A DNA stretch of 64,000 bases from CAYOUV01 sp963790075. Lineage in GTDB: Bacteria; Chloroflexota; Anaerolineae; Anaerolineales; Villigracilaceae. Where the stretch lies: contig CAWBNG010000005.1 in the NCBI GenBank assembly GCA_963790075.1, positions 1 through 64,000 of the forward strand, in the 5' to 3' direction. The first letter of the stretch is position 1. The number at the start of each line of letters is the position of its first letter. A program made the position numbers and the translations under genes. Under the pieces are notes generated by a model that saw only the letters and a program-made list of their open reading frames with translations, was not told the origin of the DNA and did no database searches. Of this stretch, positions 42,746 to 52,131 are shown piece after piece.

Positions 42746-45301
42746 CTAACTCACCCGCACCACCGACCCCCGTTCTGTCTTCTCGACTTCGATCCTGGTC
42801 GGGAAGGCATCCTTCAGTTCGTCCAGGTGGGTGATAACCAGGATCTTGGCAAAGTCCCCTTTGACCAGGTTGATGGCCTCGATCAGGCGCTGGCGGCCCT
42901 GCGCATCCTGGGAGCCAAAACCTTCGTCAATCACCAGCGTTTGCAGGCGCGCACCCTTGCGTTGCGCCAGCACCTCGGACAGCGCCAGCCGGATGGCAAA
43001 GTTGACCCGGAAAGCCTCACCGCCTGAGTACATCTCGTAATCGCGCATACCGGCTCCATCACTGATCTGGATCTCGAGCGTCTCTTTTAAATCGTCGCGT
43101 TTCTTATCCTTGTATTCAGCCTGGGTCACAAAGCGAATACTCATCGCGCCGTTGCTCAAGCGATCGAGCAGTTCGTTGGCCTTGGACTCGATCTGGGGCA
43201 GAGCCTGCTCGATCAGCAGTGCCGGGACTCCGTCTTTGCCGAAGGCCCGTTCAAGGGTTTTGTGCTGGCTGATCTGGCGGGTGTAGGTCTTGCGCTGGGT
43301 TTCGTAATCCGCCTTGCGAGCGCGCAGATCGTCCAGTACAGTCACCTTCTGACGGGCAGCACCGACTTCCTGATTGAGGCGATTTTCCTGTCCCTGCAAG
43401 TCGAACAGGTCGCGCTCGGCAGATTCGAGGTCCGGCGCTTGCGACTCGGCCGCAGCCAGGACCGCCGCAGCTTCAGCGTATTCTTTTTGCTGCCTGGCAA
43501 GCTCCTCACCAAGCTTCGAGACCTGGGCTGTCAGGTCCTTGATCTCCCGTTCCAGGGGGGCCAGCGCCGCACGCGAGGCTTCAAGCTCGCGGTGTTCCTC
43601 GTCTGCCGCGCGGCCTTCGGATTCAGCCTGGCGGGCGGCATCGTGCGCCACGGCATCGTAACCCAGTTGCTTGAGTTCAGCATCGACCGCACTAAGCTGG
43701 CCCAGTGCCTGCTCGGCGTAATTTTTCTTCTTGAGCGCCGTTCCCACCTGTTTGAGGCGTTTCGCGCCCTCGTTTTGCCATTCAGAAGCCGCACCCTGCA
43801 ACGTCTCCAGGCGTTCCTGTAATTGTGAGAGCAGGCTGGCTCGCGCGACACGCTCGTCGTCCACTCCGGCCAGTGCAGCCACCTGCTTCTCAAGCGCCTC
43901 GACTTCCTGCACCAATTCCTCCACGCGGGATTTATTCGCGCGCCACTGGTCACCCATTTGTTTGCCTTCTGCCTGCATTTGTGCCAGCGTGGACCGGCGG
44001 TGTTCGTCTGTGAGGGGTTGCCCGCACAACGGACAGGCAGCGCCCTCGACAACCTCAAGTTTTTTAATGCGCTCGTCCAGCGCGACCATCTGGAGCTTGA
44101 GCGCTTCGTTTTCTGCCCGCATGACAGAAACCTGCTCGCGCGTGGCGTCCAGTTTAACCCGGGTTTCGTCACGCTGCCCGAGGCGGGATTCAGTTTCGGC
44201 TAATTGCTTTTCGACCCCCTCGATCTGCGTTTTTACCTCGTCCAGGGCCGAATGCTGTTCGGTGAAAGCCTGCTGTTGGTTTTCCAACGCTGCCTGTTCA
44301 GCCTCAAGGTGGGCGCGCTCGGCAGCAATCGCTTCCAGCAACGGCTGGCGGCGTTTTTCATGTTCGCGAAATTGAGCGGCAATCCCCTCCCAGCGCTCCA
44401 AATCGGCGCGGGCTCCCTGCCAGCGTTTGAAGGCCGATTCGACTTCCTGGGCGCGCTCGAGCAAGTCTGCAAAAGTCGCGCGCTCCGCTTTCCGTCCGGA
44501 CAGGCGGGTTTCTAGTTCGCCAAGATTCGTCCCGGAACGTTCCAGGGCTGCCGCCAGCCTCTCAACCAGTTTGCGCTGGTTATCGAGGGAAGCCACTTCT
44601 TTTTGCATACTTTCCAGGGCAGTCGCCTGGGTTTTGCGCGTCGTCGCCAGCCGCTTGAGTTCCTTTTCCAGTTCTTTCAGGTGTGATTTGCGCTGGGCTT
44701 CTTCGACCAGCTCGGCCTCGATCTCAGCCACCCGGCCGTCGATATTCTCGACTTCGCGTTCGAGTCCCTTGCGGCGCTCGGCGGTGCGTTCCTTGTAGAT
44801 CTCCCAGGTTTCCAGACCAAGAATATTGCTGAGTACTTCCTTGCGCTTGCTGGCAGTCTGCTGGGTGAAGTGGTCGGCTTTGCCCTGCAGGAAGAAGGCC
44901 GCATTAACGAAGGTTTCGTAATCCAGACGCAGGATCTGTTCGATGCGCGCCTGCGTCTCGCGGATGGTGCGCTCGGTCAGCGGACGCCAGCTCTCGCCAT
45001 TTTGCACCTGGAATTCCAGCACCGTGGATTTGCCACGCGGCAGCGAGCGTTGTACACGGTAGAGATTGTTCTCATAGGAAAATTCAAACACGACCTCAGC
45101 CGCCTCCGACTGCAAGTTGACCAGCAACTCGTCTCGTTTACGCGCCTGGCCGAAGAGCGACCAGGTGATCGCATCCAGCAAGGACGATTTGCCCGCTCCG
45201 TTCGGGCCGGAGATGCAGGCCAGGTCGAAACCGCTGAAATCCAATTCGACCGGGTCGCGATAAGAAAGAAAACCGGAAAGACGCAGGGATACTGGGATCA
45301 T
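42746..45301 (-). CDS. sbcC: Nuclease SbcCD subunit C (Rad50-like ATPase)
   Basis: An 851-residue SMC-like ATPase that, with the SbcD nuclease, opens hairpins and processes DNA ends. Walker A GPNGAGKSSLLDA at about residues 32-44, a long coiled coil, the zinc hook CPLCGQPL near residue 422, a second coiled coil, the ABC signature YSGGEAFRVNFAIRLAL, and Walker B LQTLVIDEGFGSQD. No sbcD is adjacent, which is unusual. The start overlaps the GNAT stop codon (ATGA). Confidence 0.93.
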   Translation of the reverse strand: MIPVSLRLSGFLSYRDPVELDFSGFDLACISGPNGAGKSSLLDAITWSLFGQARKRDELLVNLQSEAAEVVFEFSYENNLYRVQRSLPRGKSTVLEFQVQNGESWRPLTERTIRETQARIEQILRLDYETFVNAAFFLQGKADHFTQQTASKRKEVLSNILGLETWEIYKERTAERRKGLEREVENIDGRVAEIEAELVEEAQRKSHLKELEKELKRLATTRKTQATALESMQKEVASLDNQRKLVERLAAALERSGTNLGELETRLSGRKAERATFADLLERAQEVESAFKRWQGARADLERWEGIAAQFREHEKRRQPLLEAIAAERAHLEAEQAALENQQQAFTEQHSALDEVKTQIEGVEKQLAETESRLGQRDETRVKLDATREQVSVMRAENEALKLQMVALDERIKKLEVVEGAACPLCGQPLTDEHRRSTLAQMQAEGKQMGDQWRANKSRVEELVQEVEALEKQVAALAGVDDERVARASLLSQLQERLETLQGAASEWQNEGAKRLKQVGTALKKKNYAEQALGQLSAVDAELKQLGYDAVAHDAARQAESEGRAADEEHRELEASRAALAPLEREIKDLTAQVSKLGEELARQQKEYAEAAAVLAAAESQAPDLESAERDLFDLQGQENRLNQEVGAARQKVTVLDDLRARKADYETQRKTYTRQISQHKTLERAFGKDGVPALLIEQALPQIESKANELLDRLSNGAMSIRFVTQAEYKDKKRDDLKETLEIQISDGAGMRDYEMYSGGEAFRVNFAIRLALSEVLAQRKGARLQTLVIDEGFGSQDAQGRQRLIEAINLVKGDFAKILVITHLDELKDAFPTRIEVEKTERGSVVRVS

Positions 45302-45744
45302 GAGAGCTGCTTTTGGAAGGCGTGCTGGGATTTAATGCGCTGGTAACCAACGGCTTCATAAAACTTATGCGCTTCGGTGCGGATGACGTTCGAGCGCAGG
45401 TAAAGTGTCTGGCAGCCATGTTCGCGCGCCCAGGCTTCGGCCTGCTGCATCAGCGCGCGGCCCACGCCGGATCCACGCCGGGCTGCATCCACCACCAGCC
45501 CGCCGACTTCGGCCGTGTGGTCGAGGACGATCAAGCGATAAATAAAGACATGCACCCAACCAGCCACCTGTCCATCTACTTCGGCCACAAAGACGGCATG
45601 ATCGTCATCCCCGCTGATGCCTCCCAAACGCGAGATCATCTCCGCTTGCGAAGACGGATACCCCAGTTGCGTAGCCAGTTCGGCCAGGGCAGACAAATCT
45701 TCAAATCGGACTTCACGTACAGTAATCGCGTTGGTTTTAGACAT
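45298..45744 (-). CDS. GNAT family N-acetyltransferase
   Basis: A 148-residue GNAT. The acetyl-CoA loop lies in VVDAARRGSGVGRALMQQAE (R/QxxGxG/A), followed by LRSNVIRTEAHKFYEAVGY, the usual C-terminal motif. The substrate is unknown. The start at 45744 removes a poorly conserved upstream extension; TATAAT (minus, 45755-45760) lies 10 bases upstream, giving almost no leader. It overlaps sbcC by 4 bp. Confidence 0.85.
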   Translation of the reverse strand: MSKTNAITVREVRFEDLSALAELATQLGYPSSQAEMISRLGGISGDDDHAVFVAEVDGQVAGWVHVFIYRLIVLDHTAEVGGLVVDAARRGSGVGRALMQQAEAWAREHGCQTLYLRSNVIRTEAHKFYEAVGYQRIKSQHAFQKQLS

Positions 45745-45834
45745 AAGCAGGTGAATTATACCGTCAACCCCCAAAACCGTTCCCATCCTGCTTGCCGAAG
45801 GGTTAGACTGATGTTATCATGAGACGGATATCCT

Positions 45835-46290
45835 ATGCTAGAAACCGCCTCCGCCCGCGCCCGCCGTCGCCTGATCCTACTCGGGATCACCCTCGTCACC
45901 CTCCCATGTTACTGCCTGGGGTTTGTTGCGGTCGGATTGGCTCCCAAACCCGGCCAAGCCACTGCCACGCCCACGATCACTGCTACAATACCGACGGCAA
46001 CGCTTCCGCCGACGCTCACGCTGACCGCGACCGAAGGCCCCACGCTCACCCCAACTGAAACACCCACTGGAACAGAGACCTCGACGGAGACCGCATCTCC
46101 GACGCCGTTCCTGCCGCCAACACGCACCTTCACACCTCAGCCGACGGACACACCGACCTTTACACCCACTTACACCCCGACGATTTCGCCGACGCCTTTC
46201 CAGCCCCCCACGCCGACCGTTACGCCCTCAGCGACAGCGACGACACCCCCGCCAGCGACTGCCAGCTTCACCTCGACTCCCACACCTTAA
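45835..46290 (+). CDS. Short exported protein made almost only of Thr-Pro repeats
   Basis: A 151-residue protein. After a basic start (MLETASARARRRL) and one hydrophobic segment (LILLGITLVTLPCYCLGFVAVGL), the remaining ~100 residues are TPT/PTP repeats ending in TSTPTP. No folded domain is visible. It looks like a membrane-anchored, possibly O-glycosylated stalk, or the front of a larger protein that has lost its C-terminal domain. The start codon is uncertain and no clear ribosome binding site is seen. Confidence 0.5.
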   Translation: MLETASARARRRLILLGITLVTLPCYCLGFVAVGLAPKPGQATATPTITATIPTATLPPTLTLTATEGPTLTPTETPTGTETSTETASPTPFLPPTRTFTPQPTDTPTFTPTYTPTISPTPFQPPTPTVTPSATATTPPPATASFTSTPTP

Positions 46291-46316
46291 TCAGTCCGCT
46301 TCTTCTGGTGCAATGT

Positions 46317-47375
46317 ATGAGCAACATCAAGCCCTTCCTCAAATCTTTGATTTCCGTATCCGGGTTGTCAGCTTACGAGACACCCGTGATGCACTTGATC
46401 GAGGAGCGTTGGCGCCCACTGGTGGACGAAATCAGCCTGAGTAAACTTGGCTCACTGCACGGATTGAAGCGTGGCAGCGGCTCAACGCCACGCCCATCGA
46501 TTGCTGTCGCCACCCATATGGACGCCATTGGGCTGATGGTCACCGGCCTGACGGATAGTTTTCTGCACTTCACCGACGGTGCTGTGGTTGACCCGCGCGT
46601 ACTGCCTGGACAGGCAGTTACCGTGCACGGCAGGCAGGACCTGCCCGGAATCATCGTCCAACCACCAGCCCGGCTCCTGCCTGAGGGCACCGGGGACGGC
46701 ACTGTCGAAGTCCAGTACCTGCTGGTAGACGTAGGACTGCCAGCGCGCAAGGTGGCCGAACTGGTGCGGGTTGGCGACCCGATCTCCTTCGCCAGCCAGC
46801 CGGTCGAGCTGACAGATGAGACCCTGGCCGGTCACTCACTGGATAACCGCGCCTCGGTCGCTGCGCTGACTGTCTGCCTGGAGGAACTGAAAGGCATTGT
46901 CCATGCCTGGGATGTGTGGGCAGTTGCCACCGTCCAGGAAGAAATCAACTACGCCGGGGCTTACACCTCGGCTTACGAACTGCGCCCGGATCTGGCGATC
47001 GTGGTCGATACGACCTTCGCCAAAGGTCCCGGCGCGAACGACTGGCGCACCTTTCCAATCAACAAAGGCCCAGTGCTGGGAATTGGCCCAAACATCCACC
47101 CGTCTTTGCATAAGCGCTTCAAGGAATTATGCGATCAACTGGAGATACCTTTCGGGATCGAGCCCATGCCCCACCACTCCGGCACGGATGCCTATGCCAT
47201 GCAGGTTACTGCCGAGGGCGTCCCGACCATGGTGATCAGCATCCCGCTGCGCTACATGCACACCCCGGTGGAATTGATAGCGCTCAAAGATGTCCAGCGC
47301 ACTGGCCGCCTGCTGGCCGCGTTCATTGGCGGCCTGGATCGGGATACCCTGAACAGCCTCAGCGGGGACGAATAA
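46317..47375 (+). CDS. M42 family metallo-aminopeptidase (first of three)
   Basis: A 352-residue tetrahedral-aminopeptidase-family protein that trims peptides in the cytoplasm. Metal ligands and catalytic residues in order: His and Asp in ATHMDAIGL, Asp in GHSLDNRASV, Glu-Glu in TVQEEINYAG, Asp in VVDTT, HHSGTDAYAMQ and the last ligand His in RYMHTPVE. The PDZ-like dimerisation domain lies between. A GTG nine bases before the ATG is a possible start; no clear ribosome binding site. The next M42 gene starts 2 bp after the stop. Confidence 0.88.
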   Translation: MSNIKPFLKSLISVSGLSAYETPVMHLIEERWRPLVDEISLSKLGSLHGLKRGSGSTPRPSIAVATHMDAIGLMVTGLTDSFLHFTDGAVVDPRVLPGQAVTVHGRQDLPGIIVQPPARLLPEGTGDGTVEVQYLLVDVGLPARKVAELVRVGDPISFASQPVELTDETLAGHSLDNRASVAALTVCLEELKGIVHAWDVWAVATVQEEINYAGAYTSAYELRPDLAIVVDTTFAKGPGANDWRTFPINKGPVLGIGPNIHPSLHKRFKELCDQLEIPFGIEPMPHHSGTDAYAMQVTAEGVPTMVISIPLRYMHTPVELIALKDVQRTGRLLAAFIGGLDRDTLNSLSGDE

Positions 47376-47377
47376 GC

Positions 47378-48511
47378 ATGCCGGCCGACACGCCCACCAT
47401 TGCTGCCGCCCAATTCAAGCTGCTCGAACGCCTGACCAACGCTCTAGGCGTTTCCGGCGACGAGGGCGAAGTGCGCCGGATCGTGCGCGAGGAAGTCAGT
47501 CCCTTTGCCGATCAAATCAAGTTGGATGCGATTGGCAACTTGCTGGTGACCAAGCACGGCTCCGGCCGGAATCGCCTGCGCGTCATGCTGGACGCCCACA
47601 TGGACGAGATCGGCCTGATGATCGTCTCGGACGAAGGCGACGGTTTGTACAATTTCGAGACAGTCGGCGGGATCGACGTCCGCCAACTGGTCGGCAAAAA
47701 CGTCCTGATAGGCCGGGAGCACATTCCGGGCGTAATCGGAGCAAAAGCCATCCACCTGACCACCCAGGAGGAGCGTCGCAAGAGCATCCCGCTGGACACG
47801 CTGCAAATTGACGTTGGCCTCAAGGGTGCAAAGATCGAGGTCGGCGACCAGGCGACCTTTGCCACCCGCTTCCAGCGTGTCGGAGCATCGATCATGGCCA
47901 AGGCAATCGACGACCGCATCGGCGTAGCCACGCTGATCGAACTGGTCAAACACGCCCCGCCGAATATCGATTTGCTGGCCGCCTTCACCGTGCAGGAGGA
48001 GGTCGGTCTGCGCGGGGCCAAGGTCGCCGCCCAGGCCTTCGCACCCGACCTGGCGATTGCCATCGATTCGACCCCGGCTTACGACCTGCCCCGCTACGAT
48101 GGCGGAGAGAACACCCAATACAATACCCGGCTCGATCACGGTCCGGCCATCTACATCGCCGATTCGTCCACCCTGGGTGATCCGCGCCTGATCCGTTTTT
48201 TGTCCGAAACAGGCGAGGCCGAGGGCATCCCATACCAATTCCGCCAACCGGGTGGAGGCGGGACGGATGCTGGCGCCATCCACAGAACGCTGGTTGGAAT
48301 TCCCTCCGTTTCCGTCTCGGTGCCTGGCCGCTACGCGCACACCGCCATCGGCCTGTGTCGCGTGGCGGATTGGAAACACACCCTGGCTTTGTTGCACGCC
48401 GCCCTGCTGAGAAGTCTCGCCCGGGCTCCTGGCTGGCGAACGGCGTTAGCATCCCTTCTAATACTGGTAGGTATAAATGAATGGTTTGATTGCATTACTG
48501 GGTTCAGGTGA
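47378..48511 (+). CDS. M42 family metallo-aminopeptidase (second of three)
   Basis: A 377-residue M42 enzyme with HMDEIGL, AIDDRIGVA, TVQEEVGLRGA, AIDST, GGGTDAGAIH and RYAHTAIG in the expected order. The C-terminus is odd: past about residue 345 it has no family resemblance and runs 35 bp into the S51 peptidase gene. In the neighbouring frame the stop would overlap the next ATG as ATGA, as elsewhere in this operon, so a small indel near 48390-48420 is possible. Confidence 0.86.
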   Translation: MPADTPTIAAAQFKLLERLTNALGVSGDEGEVRRIVREEVSPFADQIKLDAIGNLLVTKHGSGRNRLRVMLDAHMDEIGLMIVSDEGDGLYNFETVGGIDVRQLVGKNVLIGREHIPGVIGAKAIHLTTQEERRKSIPLDTLQIDVGLKGAKIEVGDQATFATRFQRVGASIMAKAIDDRIGVATLIELVKHAPPNIDLLAAFTVQEEVGLRGAKVAAQAFAPDLAIAIDSTPAYDLPRYDGGENTQYNTRLDHGPAIYIADSSTLGDPRLIRFLSETGEAEGIPYQFRQPGGGGTDAGAIHRTLVGIPSVSVSVPGRYAHTAIGLCRVADWKHTLALLHAALLRSLARAPGWRTALASLLILVGINEWFDCITGFR

Positions 48512-49214
48512 ATATTTGCCGATCATGGATCCGATCGACCGCGTCCTGCTGGAAAGCGTCAAGACGGACAGACACACGCCGCGCGTGGTCTGTTTGCCGA
48601 CTGCAGCGGGCACTGAAGGCGAAGCCAGCGTCCAGCGCTGGATGGATATGGGCCTGCGGCACTTCCGCCAATTGGGTGCGGATGTAAGCGCCTTGCCGAT
48701 TATCGACAAAGCCTCGGCTGACGATCCGCAATACGAATCTCAGCTCGAGGCGGCCGATCTGATCTACTTCTCAGGCGGCAACCCGCTCTACCTGTTCGAG
48801 ACCATGCATGGCAGCCGCGCTTGGGCTGCTGCGCAAACAGCCTGGGACCGCGGCGCAGCCTACGCCGGATGCTCGGCCGGAGCAATGATCCTGGCCGCGC
48901 TGGTGCCGGATGTCCGCACCGCGGGGTTGCGCCAGGTGGAAGCCTTCAACCAGCTGCCAGCAGCTTCGGTTATCCCGCATTTCGACCGCATGCAGCTCTG
49001 GCGTCCAATGATCCTGACCGTCTTACGCGGTCGCCTGACGGGAGATCAATATGCACTGGGCATCGACGAAAATACTGCACTGATCGGACGCCTGAACCAG
49101 ACTTGGCGCGTTATGGGCGCAGGCAAGGTGTACCTGATCGATCGCGAAGGAACCCAGGCCCATACCGCAGGCGAAGAATTCAAGTTACCGGACACCACAC
49201 AGGAGCATAAATGA
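48477..49214 (+). CDS. Peptidase S51-like protein (cyanophycinase/dipeptidase E fold)
   Basis: A 245-residue class I glutamine-amidotransferase-like peptidase. The nucleophile elbow AGCSAGAMIL carries Ser, FSGGNPLYLFET is the conserved glycine turn, and IPHFDRMQLW supplies a conserved His. Relatives cleave alpha-Asp dipeptides or cyanophycin; which applies here is not clear. It is set between two M42 genes and coupled to the next by ATGA, which suggests that it handles peptides these enzymes cannot (inference). Confidence 0.85.
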   Translation: MNGLIALLGSGEYLPIMDPIDRVLLESVKTDRHTPRVVCLPTAAGTEGEASVQRWMDMGLRHFRQLGADVSALPIIDKASADDPQYESQLEAADLIYFSGGNPLYLFETMHGSRAWAAAQTAWDRGAAYAGCSAGAMILAALVPDVRTAGLRQVEAFNQLPAASVIPHFDRMQLWRPMILTVLRGRLTGDQYALGIDENTALIGRLNQTWRVMGAGKVYLIDREGTQAHTAGEEFKLPDTTQEHK

Positions 49215-50203
49215 AAGCCTTGATCCAGAAACTGGCTGAGGCCACCGGACCCTCTGGTTACGAAAACACCGTGCGCGACCTGATCCGCGCGGAGGTCGAT
49301 TCGCTGGCCGACGAAGTTCGCGTCGACGCGCTGGGAAACCTGATCGTCCGCAAGGGCCAGAAAGGCAAAAAGCTGATGCTGGCCGCACACATGGACGAGA
49401 TTGGCTTGATTGCCACCCACATCGATGAGCACGGCTTCGTACGCTTCACCAATGTCGGCGGGGTCTTCGTGCGCAACCTGCCCGGCGGGCGCGTGCGCTT
49501 TCTGAATGGCACGCACGGCGTGATTGGCACCTATCCAGCCGACAGGCTAAAAGGTTCATTCAGCCTGGACAAGGCATTTATCGACGTGGGTGCTTCCAGC
49601 CAGAAAAATTGTCCGGTCAAGGTGGGCGATATGGCCGTATTCGAGCGTCCTTTCAGCGAGTTGGGTAAGCGCCTGGTCGCCAAGTCGCTGGACGATCGTG
49701 TGGGTGTGGCTGTAATGATCGAAACCCTGCGCCGTTTGAAATCAACTCCCTTTGAGATCTATTTCGTCTTCACTGTACAGGAAGAAATTGTCGAGCGTGG
49801 CGCCGGCCCGGCCGCATATGGTATCGCCCCGGACCTGGCACTGGCTGTGGATGTCACTTCCACTGGCGACACACCGGAAGCCCATAAAATGGAAGTCTCA
49901 CTGGGGAAAGGCCCGGCAATCAAGATCCGCGACCAAGCCATGATCTCCGACCCGCGGATCGTCGCGTGGATGACCAGCACGGCCGAGAAAACCGGCCTCC
50001 CGTACCAGCGCGAGGTACTCGAACTGGGCACCTCCGACGCGCGTATGATCCAGGTCAGCCGCGCAGGTGTGCCAACCGGTTGTCTCTCCATCCCCTGCCG
50101 CTATGTCCACTCCCCGTCTGAGATGGTCGACTACGACGACGTGCAGAACGCCGTCCAATTAATGGTCGCGCTACTCAGCGCGCCAGTCCCAGTAGGATTA
50201 TGA
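49211..50203 (+). CDS. M42 family metallo-aminopeptidase (third of three)
   Basis: A 330-residue M42 enzyme with HMDEIGLIA, SLDDRVGVAV, TVQEEIVERGA, AVDVT, LGTSDARMIQ and RYVHSPSEM. It is more compact than the two upstream copies and differs clearly from both, so these are old paralogues with probably different specificities. ATGA overlaps join it to the S51 gene before and the solute-binding protein gene after. Confidence 0.9.
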   Translation: MKALIQKLAEATGPSGYENTVRDLIRAEVDSLADEVRVDALGNLIVRKGQKGKKLMLAAHMDEIGLIATHIDEHGFVRFTNVGGVFVRNLPGGRVRFLNGTHGVIGTYPADRLKGSFSLDKAFIDVGASSQKNCPVKVGDMAVFERPFSELGKRLVAKSLDDRVGVAVMIETLRRLKSTPFEIYFVFTVQEEIVERGAGPAAYGIAPDLALAVDVTSTGDTPEAHKMEVSLGKGPAIKIRDQAMISDPRIVAWMTSTAEKTGLPYQREVLELGTSDARMIQVSRAGVPTGCLSIPCRYVHSPSEMVDYDDVQNAVQLMVALLSAPVPVGL

Positions 50204-51496
50204 TACGAAAATTCAGATTCCTGTCTGCTCTGCTCTTGCTCCTGACGCTGCTCTCCGGCTGCGGAAACCTTCCTGTAAATTTGCCCTTCCTCAATGCAAC
50301 CCCCACCGCTACCAGCACACCGGTCGCCACCCCCACCAGCGGGCCGTCTCCCACATCCCAGCCTGCGACACCTTCCAGACCGGATTCGCTACGTCTGTGG
50401 GTTCCACCTCAATTCGATCCCAACGCCGACACAGATGCCGGCAAGCTATTCAAAGCCCGCTTGGACGACTTCGCCTCCCGCAACCCCGGGTTGATCATCG
50501 ATGTGCGCGTCAAGGCTGTCAGCGGCCCGGCCAACCTGCTGGATGAGCTGCTTCTGACCCAGAACGCTGCGCCAGAAGCTTTGCCAGATCTGATCGCTCT
50601 GCCGCGCTCCGATCTTGAAGCCGGAGCACTGAAAGGCGCGCTGCATCCTTTCGACGGATTGAGCGAGATTCTCAATGATCCCGACTGGTATACCTATGCC
50701 CGCCAATTAGGGCATGTCAAGAACACCGCTTATGGATTGCCCTTTGCTGGCGAAACCCTGCTGCTGCTTTACCATCCCAGCCAGCTAGGCCAACTGCCCG
50801 ACACATGGGAAGGCATGCAATCCCAGGGTGTAACGCTGTCCATCCCGGGTGCCGATCCCGCAGCCACCTTCGAGCTTTGCCTGTATCAATCGACTGGTGT
50901 AAAGCTGGTTGACGAACAGGGCAATCCCAAACTTGATCAGGGGACGCTTACGGCCCTATTCGCCTTCTTGCGTGCAAACCTGCAAAACGGTATGATCCCG
51001 TTCAATATCACCGAATACCAGAACGATACCCAGGCTTGGCAAGCTTACAGTGACGGCTACGTCAACACCGTGGTCACCTGGACCTCGCGCTATCTGATGG
51101 ACACACCCGCTGATACGCTCCCTGCACCACTGCTCGGGCTGGATGGAACCGCATACACCGTAGCCACCGGCTGGTCCTGGGCACTGGCTGGATCCAACCC
51201 GAGCCGGCAGGCGCTGGCCGTCAAACTGGCCGAATTCCTGGTCGACAGCGAATTCCTGGCCCCCTGGACGAACGCCGCCGGGGTGCTTCCCACCCGTCCC
51301 AACGCCCTGGCTGCCTGGCCCGATAAGACCCAGCAGGCAAATCTGAACGCGATTATGCTCTCCGCTCAACTAACGCCATCCGAGGAAGTGACTACCAGCC
51401 TCGGTCCAGTAATCGAAGAAGCAGGGCTTAAAAGTGCTCAAAGGACAACAAACCCCCGAGGAAGCAGCCCAGGCAGTCGTCGATAGTTTGAAATAG
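50200..51496 (+). CDS. Extracellular solute-binding lipoprotein, frameshifted at the C-terminus
   Basis: A family 1-like ABC solute-binding protein. Lipobox LLSGC near residue 20, a Thr-Pro linker (ATPTATSTPVATPTSGPSP), then two lobes (LPDLIALPRSD, YGLPFAGETLLLLYHPSQL, WSWALAG). As written the frame stops at 51486 with an abnormal tail. Removing one A from the four-A run at 51430-51433 gives VLKGQQTPEEAAQAVVDSLK and a stop at 51496, a classic end for this family. It is coupled by ATGA to the M42 gene, suggesting uptake of a peptide or sugar; no permease genes are nearby. Confidence 0.85.
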
Positions 51497-51568
51497 AATT
51501 AACGCGATTGGGATATGCTAGAATAAGAATGTTAGAAATTTATGACACTTTTGAAAGGAGAAAAATTC

Positions 51569-52057
51569 ATGCAAATCAGTAAAACAGTTGCAAACCTGAT
51601 GGGCGCTCAGATCGGGCACGAACTAGGTGCTTCCCATCAATATTTACAGGTCGCTACCTACTTCGACAACCTGGCCTTCAAGAAACTGGCCGAATTCTTC
51701 TACAAGCAGTCCGCCGAAGAACGCGAACATGCTATGAAATTTGTCCACTTCCTGACTGAGACCGGCGTGGATGTTAAAATTCCCGCCGTGGCGGCTCCAA
51801 AATACGAAATCGCTTCAGCGGAAGCCGCTTTCCAGATGTCATTGGAATGGGAACTGGAAGTCACCCGCCAAATACACGCCATGGTAGAACAAGCCGCCAA
51901 GGATAAGGATTACGCCTCCCACAGCTTCTTGCAGTGGTATGTAGACGAGCAGGTCGAGGAAGTTTCCAGCATGGAAACGATGCTCGAGATCGTCAAGCGC
52001 GCGGGAGAAAAGAACTTGCTGATGGTCGAGGCATACTTGATCCACGAAGCCGCTTAG
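51569..52057 (+). CDS. Ferritin
   Basis: A 162-residue bacterial non-heme ferritin that stores iron in a 24-subunit shell. Ferroxidase ligands Glu18, Glu50 and His53 (SAEEREHAMKF) are visible, with further acidic residues in SLEWELEVT and DEQVEEVSSME. The start at 51569 follows AAAGGAGA; an in-frame ATG at 51542 lies before that site. TAGAAT near 51518 is a possible -10. A strong terminator follows. Confidence 0.93.
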   Translation: MQISKTVANLMGAQIGHELGASHQYLQVATYFDNLAFKKLAEFFYKQSAEEREHAMKFVHFLTETGVDVKIPAVAAPKYEIASAEAAFQMSLEWELEVTRQIHAMVEQAAKDKDYASHSFLQWYVDEQVEEVSSMETMLEIVKRAGEKNLLMVEAYLIHEAA

Positions 52058-52085
52058 CGTGCCATTTCTTTCAAAGATAAATCAC

Positions 52086-52117
52086 AAAAATACCCCGCGC
52101 ATGCGCGGGGTATTTTT
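52086..52117. terminator. Bidirectional terminator after the ferritin gene
   Basis: AATACCCCGCG/CGCGGGGTATT stem with a 4-base loop and TTTTT on the plus side, A-run on the other. It serves the convergent ferritin and small membrane protein genes. Confidence 0.9.
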
Positions 52118-52131
52118 GTTTTGACAAACTT

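Noticed and set aside
43262..44375. Plus-strand open frames opposite sbcC
   Set aside because: Shadows of the coiled-coil coding sequence without recognisable domains.
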